The notes: generated by a model not told the origin, from the sequence alone. Counted from the first letter of the stretch, positions 47,374 to 57,250 are shown. The stretch is 64,000 nucleotides of DNA from Leptospira yanagawae serovar Saopaulo str. Sao Paulo = ATCC 700523 (GCF_000332475.2 NZ_AOGX02000024.1:421406-485405), one strand, 5' to 3'. A program made the numbers and translations.

Positions 47374-48246
47374 ATGATCCAGAAGTCGGAAGAAGCACTC
47401 ACCTATCTAGGAAACGGTGAGTTTGAAACTGCAAAGTCTATCTATTCTGTACTTCTGGATCGAGATCCAGAGGACATTGCTACCATCAGCGGTTTTTATA
47501 TCGCAAGTTTTTGGGATCATAGACTTGATCTCATTTTAAAAACCAGAGAAGGAAAAGAACGAGGGAAATTATTACTGCAACTCTTTTCAGACTTTGAATC
47601 AGAAGTTCGCAAACGTGGGTTCCAAAACACAGAAAGTTTTTTTGTCACTCAAGATTGTATTCTAAAAGAAGCAAGAGACCACTTAAAACTCGCTTACCAA
47701 TGGGAAGGATCAAATGCTCTCGACAAAGAACTATTAGGTGACCTTGCTCGCAGCCTCATTAAAATCCAAGATTATCCCATGGCACTAGAAGTGTTATTGT
47801 ATGGAGGGAACAAACAATCCCCCGCCCTTTTGTATTATTTGGCAGAATCCCAGGTAATGATTGGGAATGAAAAAGAAGGGATTGAAAACTACCGCACCGC
47901 ATTCCTCAATGACCCCCAACTTTTCCCCCATACCCTAGTTCGTTGGCCTCCCATGGTAGGGCTCATCCAGAAGGCAACCGAGTTAAGTGAAAAAGAAGAA
48001 GAGATGAAAGAACTGGTTCCAGTGTTTGCATGGAAATCGGGACTTTTTACCCCCTATACGAAAAAAGACGAAGCCACCATCCAAATTTGGTATGCCGAGT
48101 TAAAACGTCTGACGGATAGTAAAGAAAGGAGTGGTGGGAATTTCCGATTGGAAGCAAGGATCGAACAATTTGCCCTTGCGATTCTGGGTTCGGCAGACGA
48201 CATCCGTTCACGGGATGCCGTACTCTTTGCCAAAAATTTAGTGTAA
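47374..48246 (+). CDS. TPR-like protein downstream of hpf
   Basis: A 290-residue soluble helical protein with TPR-type helices (MIQKSEEALTYLGNGEFETA; ALEVLLYGGNKQSPALLYYLAESQVMIGNEKEG, the latter read in two 15-17 residue helices). No catalytic motif. It begins 6 bases after the hpf stop without its own strong ribosome-binding site, so it is probably coupled. Confidence 0.75.
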   Translation: MIQKSEEALTYLGNGEFETAKSIYSVLLDRDPEDIATISGFYIASFWDHRLDLILKTREGKERGKLLLQLFSDFESEVRKRGFQNTESFFVTQDCILKEARDHLKLAYQWEGSNALDKELLGDLARSLIKIQDYPMALEVLLYGGNKQSPALLYYLAESQVMIGNEKEGIENYRTAFLNDPQLFPHTLVRWPPMVGLIQKATELSEKEEEMKELVPVFAWKSGLFTPYTKKDEATIQIWYAELKRLTDSKERSGGNFRLEARIEQFALAILGSADDIRSRDAVLFAKNLV

Positions 48247-48250
48247 GGGA

Positions 48251-48808
48251 TTATCGTTCTACAGTTTCAATGAGAAGGTGGAGCTCTTCTGCAGCAGCAT
48301 CCCTTCCTGTTTTTTCATAATAGAGTTCCAGTTCACGAAGCCCATAAACAGAACCAGGTGCTGAACGTAGGTGGTCGAGTAACACTCGTTTTTGGTAGGA
48401 TTCACTCAGGTCTATGCTGGTTGGTTCGTATTGGTAGTTGTTTTGTTCAATCACAACACCAGCCGAATCATTTTTTGTGAAACTGGTTTCGGATTGGCTA
48501 CGGTTCATCAAAACAAAAACCAAACTCACTGCCATCACAGCAGAAAAGGAATACTGAACCGTTCGGTTTTCAATCAGATCCCGCAGAGAAAAGAAGGAGT
48601 TTTTTTCTGTAGGCCTGTCAATCGAAACGGATTCTAAAAGATTCAGTAACCGGACATCAAAGTCTTTGGACATTCGAGGGAGGATGGTATCTTCCTTTTC
48701 TCTCATGTGTTGGAAAAGAGAACAAATTTTATTCTCTAAAACCACAGAATCAGTGTCTTCTGGGAAGAGACCTGGGTATTGCGCACGAAACCAATCTTTT
48801 AAATTCAT
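48251..48808 (-). CDS. Putative membrane anti-sigma factor
   Basis: A 185-residue protein with a cytosolic N-terminal half, one membrane segment (about 88-104, FSAVMAVSLVFVLMN) and a periplasmic C-terminal part. It follows an ECF sigma gene immediately, which is the usual place for an anti-sigma factor. A zinc HxxxCxxC motif is absent. The ATG at 48806-48808 is chosen; a TTG at 48823 would overlap the sigma gene. Role inferred from context. Confidence 0.65.
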   Translation of the reverse strand: MNLKDWFRAQYPGLFPEDTDSVVLENKICSLFQHMREKEDTILPRMSKDFDVRLLNLLESVSIDRPTEKNSFFSLRDLIENRTVQYSFSAVMAVSLVFVLMNRSQSETSFTKNDSAGVVIEQNNYQYEPTSIDLSESYQKRVLLDHLRSAPGSVYGLRELELYYEKTGRDAAAEELHLLIETVER

Positions 48809-48812
48809 AAAC

Positions 48813-49391
48813 CTATTTTTCAAAGAAACCTTCTCCCTTTTCGTCTTTCTGGATGAGGTGCTTCAAAAACTCCTTCGCCTTAAAGAGACGACTCTTCACA
48901 GTCCCTACATTACATTCCATGATCTCTGCAATTTCGTTATACGAAAGGTTTTCAAAATAACGAAGTTCGAGCACCTGTTTGTAGGAATCTTCTAACAGAG
49001 CAATCTTACTCATTAGATAACTGGATTCCTCAGAAAGTTCCAATTTTTTTTCATATCCGACACGAGAATCCACAAATTGGTTATCCCCTGAGTCATCCAT
49101 GGGATTTTCACGGCCACGTTTCTTTTTGGCAAGTAAGTCCTTGGACTTATTCACCACAATGCGGTAAAGCCAGGTATACACACCTGCTTCGGCACGGAAG
49201 TTTTGGATGGATTTGTAACCGGAAATGAGAGCATCTTGGACAATGTCTTCTGCATCATCGCCGTCTTTGACCATGGAAACGGCCTTTCGGAAAAGCCTCT
49301 CGCGAAATGGAGAGACAAGGGTCATGTAGGCAGTCGGATCCCCTGCTTTGATTTTTTGGAGTAGGATTTTTTCCTTCTCCCGCAGGGTCAT
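48813..49391 (-). CDS. ECF-type RNA polymerase sigma factor (RpoE-like)
   Basis: A 192-residue sigma factor. Region 2 (FRKAVSMVKDGDDAEDIVQDALISGYKSI ... AGVYTWLYRIVVNKSKD; residues about 40-95) and region 4 (LEDSYKQVLELRYFENLSYNEIAEIMECNVGTVKSRLFKAKEFL; about 133-176) are both complete. ATG 49391 has AAGG seven bases upstream; ATG 49418 is an alternative. The next gene is a likely anti-sigma factor. Confidence 0.93.
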   Translation of the reverse strand: MTLREKEKILLQKIKAGDPTAYMTLVSPFRERLFRKAVSMVKDGDDAEDIVQDALISGYKSIQNFRAEAGVYTWLYRIVVNKSKDLLAKKKRGRENPMDDSGDNQFVDSRVGYEKKLELSEESSYLMSKIALLEDSYKQVLELRYFENLSYNEIAEIMECNVGTVKSRLFKAKEFLKHLIQKDEKGEGFFEK

Positions 49392-49478
49392 ATTTTTGCC
49401 TTCTAGGGGTCTTGGCATCAGAACCTAGAATTTCGAAACCGATAAATCTATCAATGTTTTTCGGACTGTTTTGGCAGT

Positions 49479-51305
49479 TTAGATTCTGTGGAACATGGTC
49501 TCTAGGTCTTTTCGTGTGAGTTTGATGAGAGTGGGCCGACCATGGGGGCAAAGAGATGGGTTTTCACAATAGGAAAGCCTTTGCAAAAGTTCCCCGATGA
49601 TGGGGTCAGAAACCTGGTCTCCTTTTTTGATGGCTGACCGACAGGCCACACATTTTGCCATCTCATCATACAATTCTTTTTCTTCCGGATCTTTGGATTT
49701 GAAACGTTCCCAAAGATCGAGGATGGTTTCTGTTTCTTTCCCTGGATCAATGTAAGAAGGAACTTCACGGATAAGGATCGTCCCACCTGAAAAGGGTTCC
49801 AGTGTGATCCCAAGTTCCGAAAACCGATCTTTCAAAAGAACCATCTCTTCCGCTTCTTCTTTGGTCAGTTCCAAACGGATGGGTGTGAGTAAACTTTGGG
49901 ATTTGTAGGCTTTGGATTTGAGGTCCCGTAATACTTCTTCGTAACGGATCCGTTCGTGGGCCGTATGTTGGTCGATGATGTAGAGTCCATCTTCTGCTTC
50001 CGCTAAAATAAAGGTTTCAAAGATCACACCATAGTGTTTTTTCGGGACAAACAAATTGTGTTTGGTTGGATGATCACCTAATAAATGTAAGTTTGTTCCT
50101 GCCCCAATCCCTTCCAAAGAAAAACCGGCTCGTCCTTCGATGGAACTGGGTCCGAGAAGTGGACTTCCTTCGACTTGCCTGTTTCCCCCTTCTTCAAAAT
50201 TCCCGTTGCCAAAACCAAAACCACCACCACCAAACTGCGATTTGTCGCCTGTATTGTCATAAGGAATGGGCATGGAAAGCCTTCGGCGCATCTCCAAAAA
50301 TTCAACGGGAGTGGAGGTCCGTAAAACATCCGTAATGCCCTGGTATAACATCCCTGTGATGGTTTCTTCCGATAAAAACCGAACTTCTTTTTTTTGTGGG
50401 TGGACATTCACATCCACAAACTCGCGTGGCAAGTCAAAAAATAAAAATGCATACGGAAAGGCACCACTTGGCAATAATTCCCCGTAACATCGTTTTAAAA
50501 TTTGTGCAGAAAATTTCAGTTCCACCGAACGGTTGTTCACGAAAAAAAACTGCCCAGTCCTTGAGGATTTATAAAAATCAGGATGGGAGATAAACCCACG
50601 TAAGGTCATTCCATTTCGACTGGAGTGGACTGGAAGCAAATGGTCTCTCAGGTTTTCGCCATAAATCGAAAGGACTCGCTCTAAAGGTTCTTCCGCTTGG
50701 ACATGGAACACTTCTTTTCCATTTTGAACATACCGGAACCCAACGGAAGGTTCGCCAAGAGCCATGGTTTGTAAACGGGATCTATTTTTTTTCTCTTCCC
50801 CCGATTCTGTTTTTAGAAATTTTCGCCTAACAGGCGTATTGTAAAACAAATCCTTAATTTCAATTTTTGTTCCCTGGAAAAATGGAATCTCTTCTTCGGA
50901 TACAATCTTTCCTTCTTCCACAACCACACGGTTTGCCATCCGGTTTCATTCCGTCCCCGACTCAATCACAAGCCTTGACACAGACGCAATGGAAGCAAGG
51001 GCCTCCCCTCGGAACCCAAAGGTAAAGAGGTGTTCTAAATCAAAAAAGTTTTGGATTTTACTGGTTGCATAGCGTTTGATCGCAAGGGGTAAATCGTCTT
51101 TCTCGATCCCATGCCCATCATCCGAAACAAGGATGCGGCTTAGACCTGCACTTTCTGTCGCGATTTCAATTTTTTTAGCACCAGCATCGATGGAATTTTC
51201 GATGAGTTCTTTTAGGATGGAGTGAGTGGATTCAATGACTTCTCCCGCAGCGATTTGGTTGATGAGGTCGGGAGAGAGGGAATGGATGATGCCCATATAG
51301 GGCAA
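49479..51305 (-). pseudogene. mutL: mutL, DNA mismatch repair protein, interrupted by an in-frame UGA
   Basis: A full mismatch repair MutL in one reading frame except for one TGA at 50946-50948. The N-terminal part (51305-50946, 119 residues) has the GHKL ATPase motifs: [31 protein letters not shown] and [10 protein letters not shown]. The frame continues from 50945 (or restarts at ATG 50939) with [13 protein letters not shown]. It ends with the endonuclease-type C-terminal domain: [13 protein letters not shown] (a variant of DQHA(x)2E(x)4E), [10 protein letters not shown] and CPHGRP. No other lesion is visible, so the change is recent, suppressed by read-through, or a sequencing error. As written, the ATPase and C-terminal domains are separate peptides and mismatch repair should fail. 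Confidence 0.85.
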
Positions 51306-51339
51306 GCTTGGGAGGGGAAACCTCCCTATCCATTACAAT

Positions 51340-51714
51340 TTAGTGGGATATACAAGAGGAACAAGTGCCACCCACCACAATGTCAATGTGGTCTGCTACA
51401 AATCCCATCGCTTTCCAATCGGTGGTTTCGGAGAGTTTGAGGGCAGGAACATCTAAAATGGTCCCACATGATTGGCAGATTAAATGGGAATGGTCATCCA
51501 AAAAGGCATCATACCGAACCGATTCCGATTCAATATTGAGTTTGTTCACCATTTTGTGCACTACCAAGTATTCCAATGAGTTGTATACGGTAGCGAAACT
51601 GATTTTGTCTGCTTTGTCCCGAACAGACTCAAATACCATTTTTGCAGTTGGATGGTCATGTCTATCTCGTAAGTCTTGTAAAATCAATTCTCTGTGTTTC
51701 GTCAATGCTTTCAT
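51340..51714 (-). CDS. Fur-family transcription regulator (Fur/PerR-type)
   Basis: A 124-residue metal-dependent repressor. A winged helix at about 10-75 (TAKMVFESVRDKADKISFATVYNSLEYL) is followed by a metal-binding domain with DHSHLICQSCG and a C-terminal CSSC pair for structural zinc. Fur and PerR cannot be separated from the sequence alone; spirochaete members are often PerR-like peroxide sensors. AAGGG lies eight bases before the ATG. Confidence 0.9.
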   Translation of the reverse strand: MKALTKHRELILQDLRDRHDHPTAKMVFESVRDKADKISFATVYNSLEYLVVHKMVNKLNIESESVRYDAFLDDHSHLICQSCGTILDVPALKLSETTDWKAMGFVADHIDIVVGGTCSSCISH

Positions 51715-51820
51715 AGGTGTGCCCTTTCCTCTATGAGACTCGTAAAATTATCAAAGGGTCAAATGGAATTTCGATTTTAGAATCCTTCCAGAAATTGATA
51801 TTTGTCAATACGGAGCCATT

Positions 51821-52300
51821 ATGCCAGTTGCAATCGATCAGTTCAAAACCTCTCTTTCCCTTTGGGCATCGGGAGTTTCCGTCATCACCTACGAATCCTT
51901 GGAACAAAAAGGCGGAGTGACCGTTTCCAGTTTTTCTTCTGTTTCCCTCGAACCGCCGTTAGTTTTATTCTGTTTGGCAAAACATTCCAAAGCAAAAACT
52001 GCCATCGAATCGGCAGGGAAGTTTGCTGTGAATATTCTTTCTTCCGAACAAAAACAAATTTCCGCTGATTTTGCTTCTGGTTCCCTGGACAAAGCGGTTG
52101 TTTTGGAAGGCCTAAACCCAGGGAAACTTTCCACCGGAGCCCCCATTTTACAGGGATCTTTGGCTTCATTGGACTGCCTTGTTCACCAGATCATTGATGC
52201 TGGCGACCATTGGATCTTCATTGGACTTGTCGAAGCTGTGGCCACAAAAGAGGGATCTCCCCTTCTCTATTTCAATCGCAATTATAGGGAACTCGTTTAA
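51821..52300 (+). CDS. Flavin reductase-like protein (FMN-binding)
   Basis: A 159-residue split-barrel flavin-binding enzyme. Landmarks are ASGVSVITYE, GGVTVSSFSSVSLEPPLVLFCLAK (residues about 31-54) and FAVNILS. It should reduce FMN/FAD with NAD(P)H or bind flavin for a partner oxygenase. GGAG lies six bases upstream. It is divergent from the Fur-family gene and 10 bases before purL. Confidence 0.85.
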   Translation: MPVAIDQFKTSLSLWASGVSVITYESLEQKGGVTVSSFSSVSLEPPLVLFCLAKHSKAKTAIESAGKFAVNILSSEQKQISADFASGSLDKAVVLEGLNPGKLSTGAPILQGSLASLDCLVHQIIDAGDHWIFIGLVEAVATKEGSPLLYFNRNYRELV

Positions 52301-52310
52301 GGAAACACAC

Positions 52311-54557
52311 ATGGAAAAAGAGAAAGTTAGTCTGGAAGAGGCAAAAGAACACGGACTTACCGAAACTGAATTTGTTGAAATTCAAAAAATCTTAGGAAGG
52401 ATTCCAAACTCAACCGAACTGGGAATTTTTTCTGCCATGTGGTCGGAACACTGCTCTTATAAAAATTCCATTTTAAAGTTAAAAACACTTCCTACCAAAT
52501 CTGACAAACTACTCGCACAGGCTGGAGAAGAAAATGCAGGGGCCATGGACATTGGTGATGGCCTTGCCGTAGTATTCAAAATTGAAAGCCACAACCACCC
52601 AACTGCCGTTGAACCTTACCAAGGTGCTGCTACTGGTGTGGGTGGGATCATGCGTGATATCTTTACGATGGGTGCTCGTCCCATCACATCCCTCAACTCA
52701 CTTCGGTTTGGTGACCCCAAAGAACCTCGAAACAAATACCTTCTCACTCGTGCCGTAAAAGGGATCGGTGATTATGGGAACTCACTTGGCATTGCTGTTG
52801 GTGGTGGCGAACTTTTCATCCACCCAACCTTCACAAAAAACCCACTTGTGAATGCGATGACCGTGGGAATCGCCAAACACAACGAAATGGCTTCTGCCTC
52901 TACGAAAGGAAAAGTTGGGAACAAAGTGTACATCGTTGGTGCCACCACTGGCCGTGATGGAATCCATGGAGCAAGTTTCGCTTCTAAAGATCTCACAAAA
53001 GAATCCGAAGAAAAACGTTCTGCAGTGCAAGTGGGAGATCCTTTTATGGAAAAACTCCTGATGGAGGCATCCCTAGAAGCCATCCAAAAGAATTTACTTG
53101 TGGGCATCCAAGATATGGGAGCAGCCGGAATTTCTTGTGCTACTTCCGAGATGAGTGCCAAAGGGAAAACGGGAATGGATGTGGACCTTGATAAGGTTCC
53201 ACTTCGTGAAGCTGACATGAACGCTTATGAAATTATGTTATCCGAATCCCAAGAACGAATGTTAGTCATTCCAGAAGTGGGCAAAGAAGAAGAACTGGTA
53301 TCCATCTTCCACAAATGGGGGTTAAATGCTGTCGAGATCGGAACCGTCACAGCTGACGGCATTTTACGCATTCGTAAAAATGGATCCCTCAAAGCGGAAA
53401 TCCCTGCCGAATCCCTTGTCCTTGGTGGTGGTGCCCCTCGGTATGTAAGAGAAGAAAAAAGACCATCTTACCTGGATGAGGTGGCGAAATTTGATGTAAA
53501 CTCAATTCCAGATTTAAAACCTGACACTGTCCCGCAAACACTCACAAGCCTACTTTCCTCTCTCAATATCAGTTCGAGAAGGCCTCTTTATGAACAATAT
53601 GACACAGAAGTGGGTCTTGTGAAAGTAGTGGAACCTGGTGAAGATGGTGGCCTTGTACGAATTCCAGGAACCAAAAAAGGAATTGCGGTCGCAACAGATT
53701 GTAACTCCCGTTATACGTATCTAAATCCTTATGAAGGGGCACAAATTGCTGTTTGTGAATCAGCAAGAAACGTTGCAGCAACAGGTGCCGAACCATATGG
53801 TGTGACAAATAATCTCAACTTCGGTAACCCATACATTCCGGAAAATTATTATGTATTCAGCGAATGTGTGAGGGGTCTGGGAGATGCTTGCCGTTACCTT
53901 GGCCTTCCTGTCACGGGAGGAAACGTTTCCTTTTATAATGAATCCCCAGAAGGTCCTGTGTTTCCCACACCTACGATTGGTATGGTAGGTGTGATTGATG
54001 ATGTGGCAAAGGGACTACGCACTTATCCCAAAACAAATGAAGTGGTTCAGTACGCACTCGTTGGTGATTTCCAACCAACGATCTCTGCGTCTGAATATTT
54101 GTATAGGTCACAAGGCCTAGATACTGGTGTGATTCCAAAGGTTTCCTTAGAAAAAGAAAAACAAACCATAGACAGTCTCATCGAATGCCGTAAAAAAGGC
54201 CTTCTCTCTTCCGCAAAAGATCTGTCACTCGGTGGACTACTTGTCGCATTGGCAAAAATTGTGATTTCGGGAAATAAAGGAATCGAAGTCAATCTCAGTG
54301 CCTTACAAACCAAACAGGAAAGGCTTGATGCCTTGTGTTTTGGTGAAACTGGTGCTAGTTTTATCGTGAGTTTTTTGCCAAGTGATGGATCCAAGGTAAG
54401 TGAAGCCTTCACAGCAAAAGGTTTGTCTTTTTTTCCGATAGGGACTTCTAGTACCAAGTCTTCCCTTTCTGTAAAAGGAGATGGGTTCCATTGGGAATGG
54501 ACAACAAAATCACTTGCAGTCGAATTTGAATCAGGTCTCAAATCCTATTTCGAATAG
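52311..54557 (+). CDS. purL: Phosphoribosylformylglycinamidine synthase subunit PurL
   Basis: A 748-residue ATP-dependent enzyme of purine synthesis that amidates FGAR with ammonia from PurQ (small-subunit type, needs PurQ and PurS). Motifs: MWSEHCSYKNS, DGLAVVFKIESHNHP, GAATGVGGIMRD, IQDMGAAGISCATSEM and GVTNNLNFGNP. AAGGA lies eight bases before the ATG at 52311. purQ and purS are not in the window. Confidence 0.97.
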   Translation: MEKEKVSLEEAKEHGLTETEFVEIQKILGRIPNSTELGIFSAMWSEHCSYKNSILKLKTLPTKSDKLLAQAGEENAGAMDIGDGLAVVFKIESHNHPTAVEPYQGAATGVGGIMRDIFTMGARPITSLNSLRFGDPKEPRNKYLLTRAVKGIGDYGNSLGIAVGGGELFIHPTFTKNPLVNAMTVGIAKHNEMASASTKGKVGNKVYIVGATTGRDGIHGASFASKDLTKESEEKRSAVQVGDPFMEKLLMEASLEAIQKNLLVGIQDMGAAGISCATSEMSAKGKTGMDVDLDKVPLREADMNAYEIMLSESQERMLVIPEVGKEEELVSIFHKWGLNAVEIGTVTADGILRIRKNGSLKAEIPAESLVLGGGAPRYVREEKRPSYLDEVAKFDVNSIPDLKPDTVPQTLTSLLSSLNISSRRPLYEQYDTEVGLVKVVEPGEDGGLVRIPGTKKGIAVATDCNSRYTYLNPYEGAQIAVCESARNVAATGAEPYGVTNNLNFGNPYIPENYYVFSECVRGLGDACRYLGLPVTGGNVSFYNESPEGPVFPTPTIGMVGVIDDVAKGLRTYPKTNEVVQYALVGDFQPTISASEYLYRSQGLDTGVIPKVSLEKEKQTIDSLIECRKKGLLSSAKDLSLGGLLVALAKIVISGNKGIEVNLSALQTKQERLDALCFGETGASFIVSFLPSDGSKVSEAFTAKGLSFFPIGTSSTKSSLSVKGDGFHWEWTTKSLAVEFESGLKSYFE

Positions 54558-54589
54558 ACAACTTTGAAAACAAGGAAAGGGTGTGTTTG

Positions 54590-55876
54590 ATGCGTATCCT
54601 TGCCCTTGTTGCAATCACAGTTAGTTTTGCCATCCAATGTTCTAGTCTTGCCAAACGACAAGACTATGAGGCTTCCCTCCGCGCGTATGAATCAGGGGAC
54701 CTATCCAAAACCATCTCCCTTTTGCCTTCAAAAGAAAATAAAGGATTTATCTCTGTTTTAGAAAAAGCCCATCTCAGTTTTTTAAATGGAGGAAGCAATT
54801 ACAAAGACCTCGAATCCCTCGCGGAAGAAAGTAAAGAACGTTTGCGTTTTAGTGCAACTCGTTCCTTAAAATCCTTTTTTTATTTGGAATCAGAAGATGG
54901 GTATTATGCCTCCGAAGCCGAAATCATCTACTTACACATTTTACTTGGACTTTATTATTCACGTGTTGAAGAGTATGACAAAGCGAAAATCCAAGCAAGG
55001 TATGCTGGCAATTTACTCAGTGGAGAATGGAGCGCCGAAGGCCAGTTTGATGATCCCACCTTACGTTTATTACTTGCCTCTCTTTGGCTTTCTACAGGAT
55101 CTAAAGAAGAAGCGATGGTGGATTTTCGTAAGGCAACGCAGTTAAAACCCCAATCCCATTCCATACGTTCCCTAACATCGGAGACCTTTCCGGCAGATGG
55201 AGAGTTTATTTTTATCTTTGGTGGTCCAGGTGCTGAACCATCAATGGACCCTTCTGTCAATCTCAACTTTATCCGAGGGCTTAGGAATCTCAAATTTCAA
55301 ACTTCAGGAAAACAAAGCACCCTTCTCTTACTCGACAATAACAAAACATTGTCTCTTAGTTTGGAAAAAGGGACCCTTGGTTGGTATGAACGCCATCTCA
55401 TCCGTGACAATGAAATCTCAGAACTGATCCAAGATTCCAAATACTTCCAATTGGTTTCGGCCACTGCACTCAAAGAAGGAACCAAAGGAACCTTAAAAAT
55501 CACTGGTTCCGTGTTAGTTGGTGCAACCATTGTCGCTCTAGGAGCAGGGATTGTTTATTTGGGAGCGGAAGCAAGTTCCGAAGAATTAGCAGCTGCTGGA
55601 ATTACAATCATGATCTCTGGTTTCAAACTAGGAAGTGAATGGGTAGACCAATCGATTGAAGATGCCAAAACCAATATCAAAGAAGATTTGGATATTTCTA
55701 CAGAATACCGGTATGTACGTTTTTTCCCAGAATATGTTTGGATTGGAAAATCAAAGTCAAAACTTAACAATCCAAAACTTTCCTCCCAACATGGGCCAGT
55801 TACCTACCACTTAACTCCTGCTATTGGAAAGGTCAAAGTTCGATTTGGATTTGTGCCAGACCTTCAAAAACCATAA
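54590..55876 (+). CDS. Lipoprotein with TPR-like region (COG3014-like)
   Basis: A 428-residue lipoprotein: signal MRILALVAITVSFAIQC with Cys17. Helical repeats at about 25-200 include YYSRVEEYDKAKIQARYAGN. The FIFIFGGPGAEPSMD segment follows, then a glycine/alanine-rich possible membrane hairpin (about 310-345, SVLVGATIVALGAGIVYLGAE). Start ATG 54590 has AAAGGG eight bases upstream. The layout resembles the COG3014 lipoproteins that neighbour lpoB in some proteobacteria, and a convergent LpoB-like gene lies next door. Confidence 0.7.
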   Translation: MRILALVAITVSFAIQCSSLAKRQDYEASLRAYESGDLSKTISLLPSKENKGFISVLEKAHLSFLNGGSNYKDLESLAEESKERLRFSATRSLKSFFYLESEDGYYASEAEIIYLHILLGLYYSRVEEYDKAKIQARYAGNLLSGEWSAEGQFDDPTLRLLLASLWLSTGSKEEAMVDFRKATQLKPQSHSIRSLTSETFPADGEFIFIFGGPGAEPSMDPSVNLNFIRGLRNLKFQTSGKQSTLLLLDNNKTLSLSLEKGTLGWYERHLIRDNEISELIQDSKYFQLVSATALKEGTKGTLKITGSVLVGATIVALGAGIVYLGAEASSEELAAAGITIMISGFKLGSEWVDQSIEDAKTNIKEDLDISTEYRYVRFFPEYVWIGKSKSKLNNPKLSSQHGPVTYHLTPAIGKVKVRFGFVPDLQKP

Positions 55877-56430
55877 CCTTCCACCTTACTTTTTTTGAGA
55901 AAATTACTTTGTTCCGACCAAACAATTTGGTTGGTTTCCAAACTTACCAAAAACAAAGTAACAGTGATATATTGGATTTTATTTCCAGATTCATAATTTA
56001 CAACTTCATTGATTTCACCTTTAATTTGGTGAGACGGGGACTTAAACTTTCCTACAGATAAACGAGAATCTGACGATACCATTCCTGTTTTCCCAAAAGC
56101 CATTTCTTTTGTCGCATCTTCTCGTATCGAAGTATCCACAAATGGTACCTTATCTTTTGTTAGTTGGTTTAAAATTTCATTGCTGATGAGTTTTGTATCT
56201 ATATGTTCCGAGGTGCTATTTTGTATGGCCTTCCATTCCAAAAACCCATTCTTTAATTCTGTTTTATAATATACTGATAAAGAATGGCTCATACTTTTTG
56301 CCGTTTCTTTGGCTTCAATCACCCCCCATTGTTTGGTTGGTTTAACATTTTCTATTTTTTGGTAACTTGTGGCACTAGAACATGCGACCATTTGGTACAT
56401 AAAAAATAAAAGGAGTATTTTCTTTTGCAT
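55864..56430 (-). CDS. LpoB-like lipoprotein (possible penicillin-binding protein activator)
   Basis: A 188-residue lipoprotein: signal MQKKILLLFFMYQMVAC with Cys17. The mature domain has the LpoB-type pattern: ISNEILNQLTKDKVPFVDTS, a spacer with GKTGMVS, HQIKGEINEVV and a final VTLFLVSLETNQIVWSEQ. LpoB activates a bifunctional peptidoglycan synthase from the outer membrane. The start is based on the signal peptide; no ribosome-binding site is clear. It overlaps the convergent lipoprotein by 13 bases. Confidence 0.65.
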   Translation of the reverse strand: MQKKILLLFFMYQMVACSSATSYQKIENVKPTKQWGVIEAKETAKSMSHSLSVYYKTELKNGFLEWKAIQNSTSEHIDTKLISNEILNQLTKDKVPFVDTSIREDATKEMAFGKTGMVSSDSRLSVGKFKSPSHQIKGEINEVVNYESGNKIQYITVTLFLVSLETNQIVWSEQSNFLKKSKVEGYGF

Positions 56431-56856
56431 GGGAGTAATTTGGTTTTGGATTGGGGTTTGGCAAGAAGATAGTGTACTCCCCACCCGATTTGGGAGGGGA
56501 ACTGGACCCGCCACCCAATGACTCTCCTCTACCATGGAGTCTTTTTTTTGGCAATCTTTCTCCTGCAACCCCCAATTTTTTCTTTCCAAAAGTTCACATT
56601 TCCGTTCTTTCCCTGCTCGTCTCCACTTGGGCGCTCCCAATTTTTCCGAAGATTTGACTCACCTCTAGTCGGGGACGGGCTTCTCCGGGGTGCGCGTTCG
56701 CTCCCGTCCTCGGAGGATGAACCTCCTCCGACCAAGCCCTACGTATCCCTGGCGCAGGGACTCGTTTTGTTATGAAATCTCAAATCCATTCTGTTCCAAT
56801 TCAGAAATTATTGTCTTGAAAGTTTCCGATCCTTAAGCAAACTTCATGATTACGAT
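56431..56856. other. Gene-free GC-rich structured spacer
   Basis: About 426 bases without a convincing gene. The part 56640-56765 is markedly GC-richer than its surroundings and full of short palindromes: CGGAGG/CCTCCG around a 5-base loop near 56713-56729, CCC-TGGCG-CAGGG near 56748-56760, and an imperfect GGGGACGGG/CCCGTCCTC pair. It may be a decayed repeat element or structured RNA. A GACTC/GAGTC hairpin with eight T (about 56519-56549) could act as a terminator. Confidence 0.4.
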
Positions 56857-57234
56857 ATGAGTAAATTCATCTTACGTTTCAGTTTGTTCCTCATCCTTCT
56901 CGCAGTACTCCTTGCGGGTTATACTTGGCTCACTCTCACTTGGAGTTATTCGGAAGGTGACCGTGCGGGTTACATCCAAAAACTTTCCAAAAAGGGTTGG
57001 GTTTGTAAAACTTGGGAAGGGGAAATGGCACTTGTCACCATGCCTGGAACCATGACAGAAAAGTTTTACTTCAGTATCCGAGATGAATCGATTGCCAATG
57101 AACTCAATGCATCAATTGGCAAACGTGTAGTTTTAGAGTATGAAGAACACATTGGTGTTCCCTTTAGTTGTTTTGCCGAAACTCGTTATTTCATCACAGG
57201 TGTAAAAACCGTAGGGGAAGTCCCTCCTCTATAG
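56857..57234 (+). CDS. Small membrane-anchored hypothetical protein
   Basis: A 125-residue protein with one N-terminal hydrophobic helix (FLILLAVLLAGYTWLTLTW). An extracytoplasmic domain contains GYIQKLSKKGWVCKTWEGEM, VTMPGTMTEKFYFSI and VPFSCFAETRYFITGV. Two cysteines may pair. Similar small proteins are common in bacteria but have no known function. A terminator follows. Confidence 0.75.
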   Translation: MSKFILRFSLFLILLAVLLAGYTWLTLTWSYSEGDRAGYIQKLSKKGWVCKTWEGEMALVTMPGTMTEKFYFSIRDESIANELNASIGKRVVLEYEEHIGVPFSCFAETRYFITGVKTVGEVPPL

Positions 57235-57250
57235 TCCTCTTGACACCGAA

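Noticed and set aside
56451..56775. Overlapping frames in the GC-rich spacer on both strands
   Set aside because: Composition follows the GC-rich palindromes; no ribosome-binding sites and no recognisable protein.
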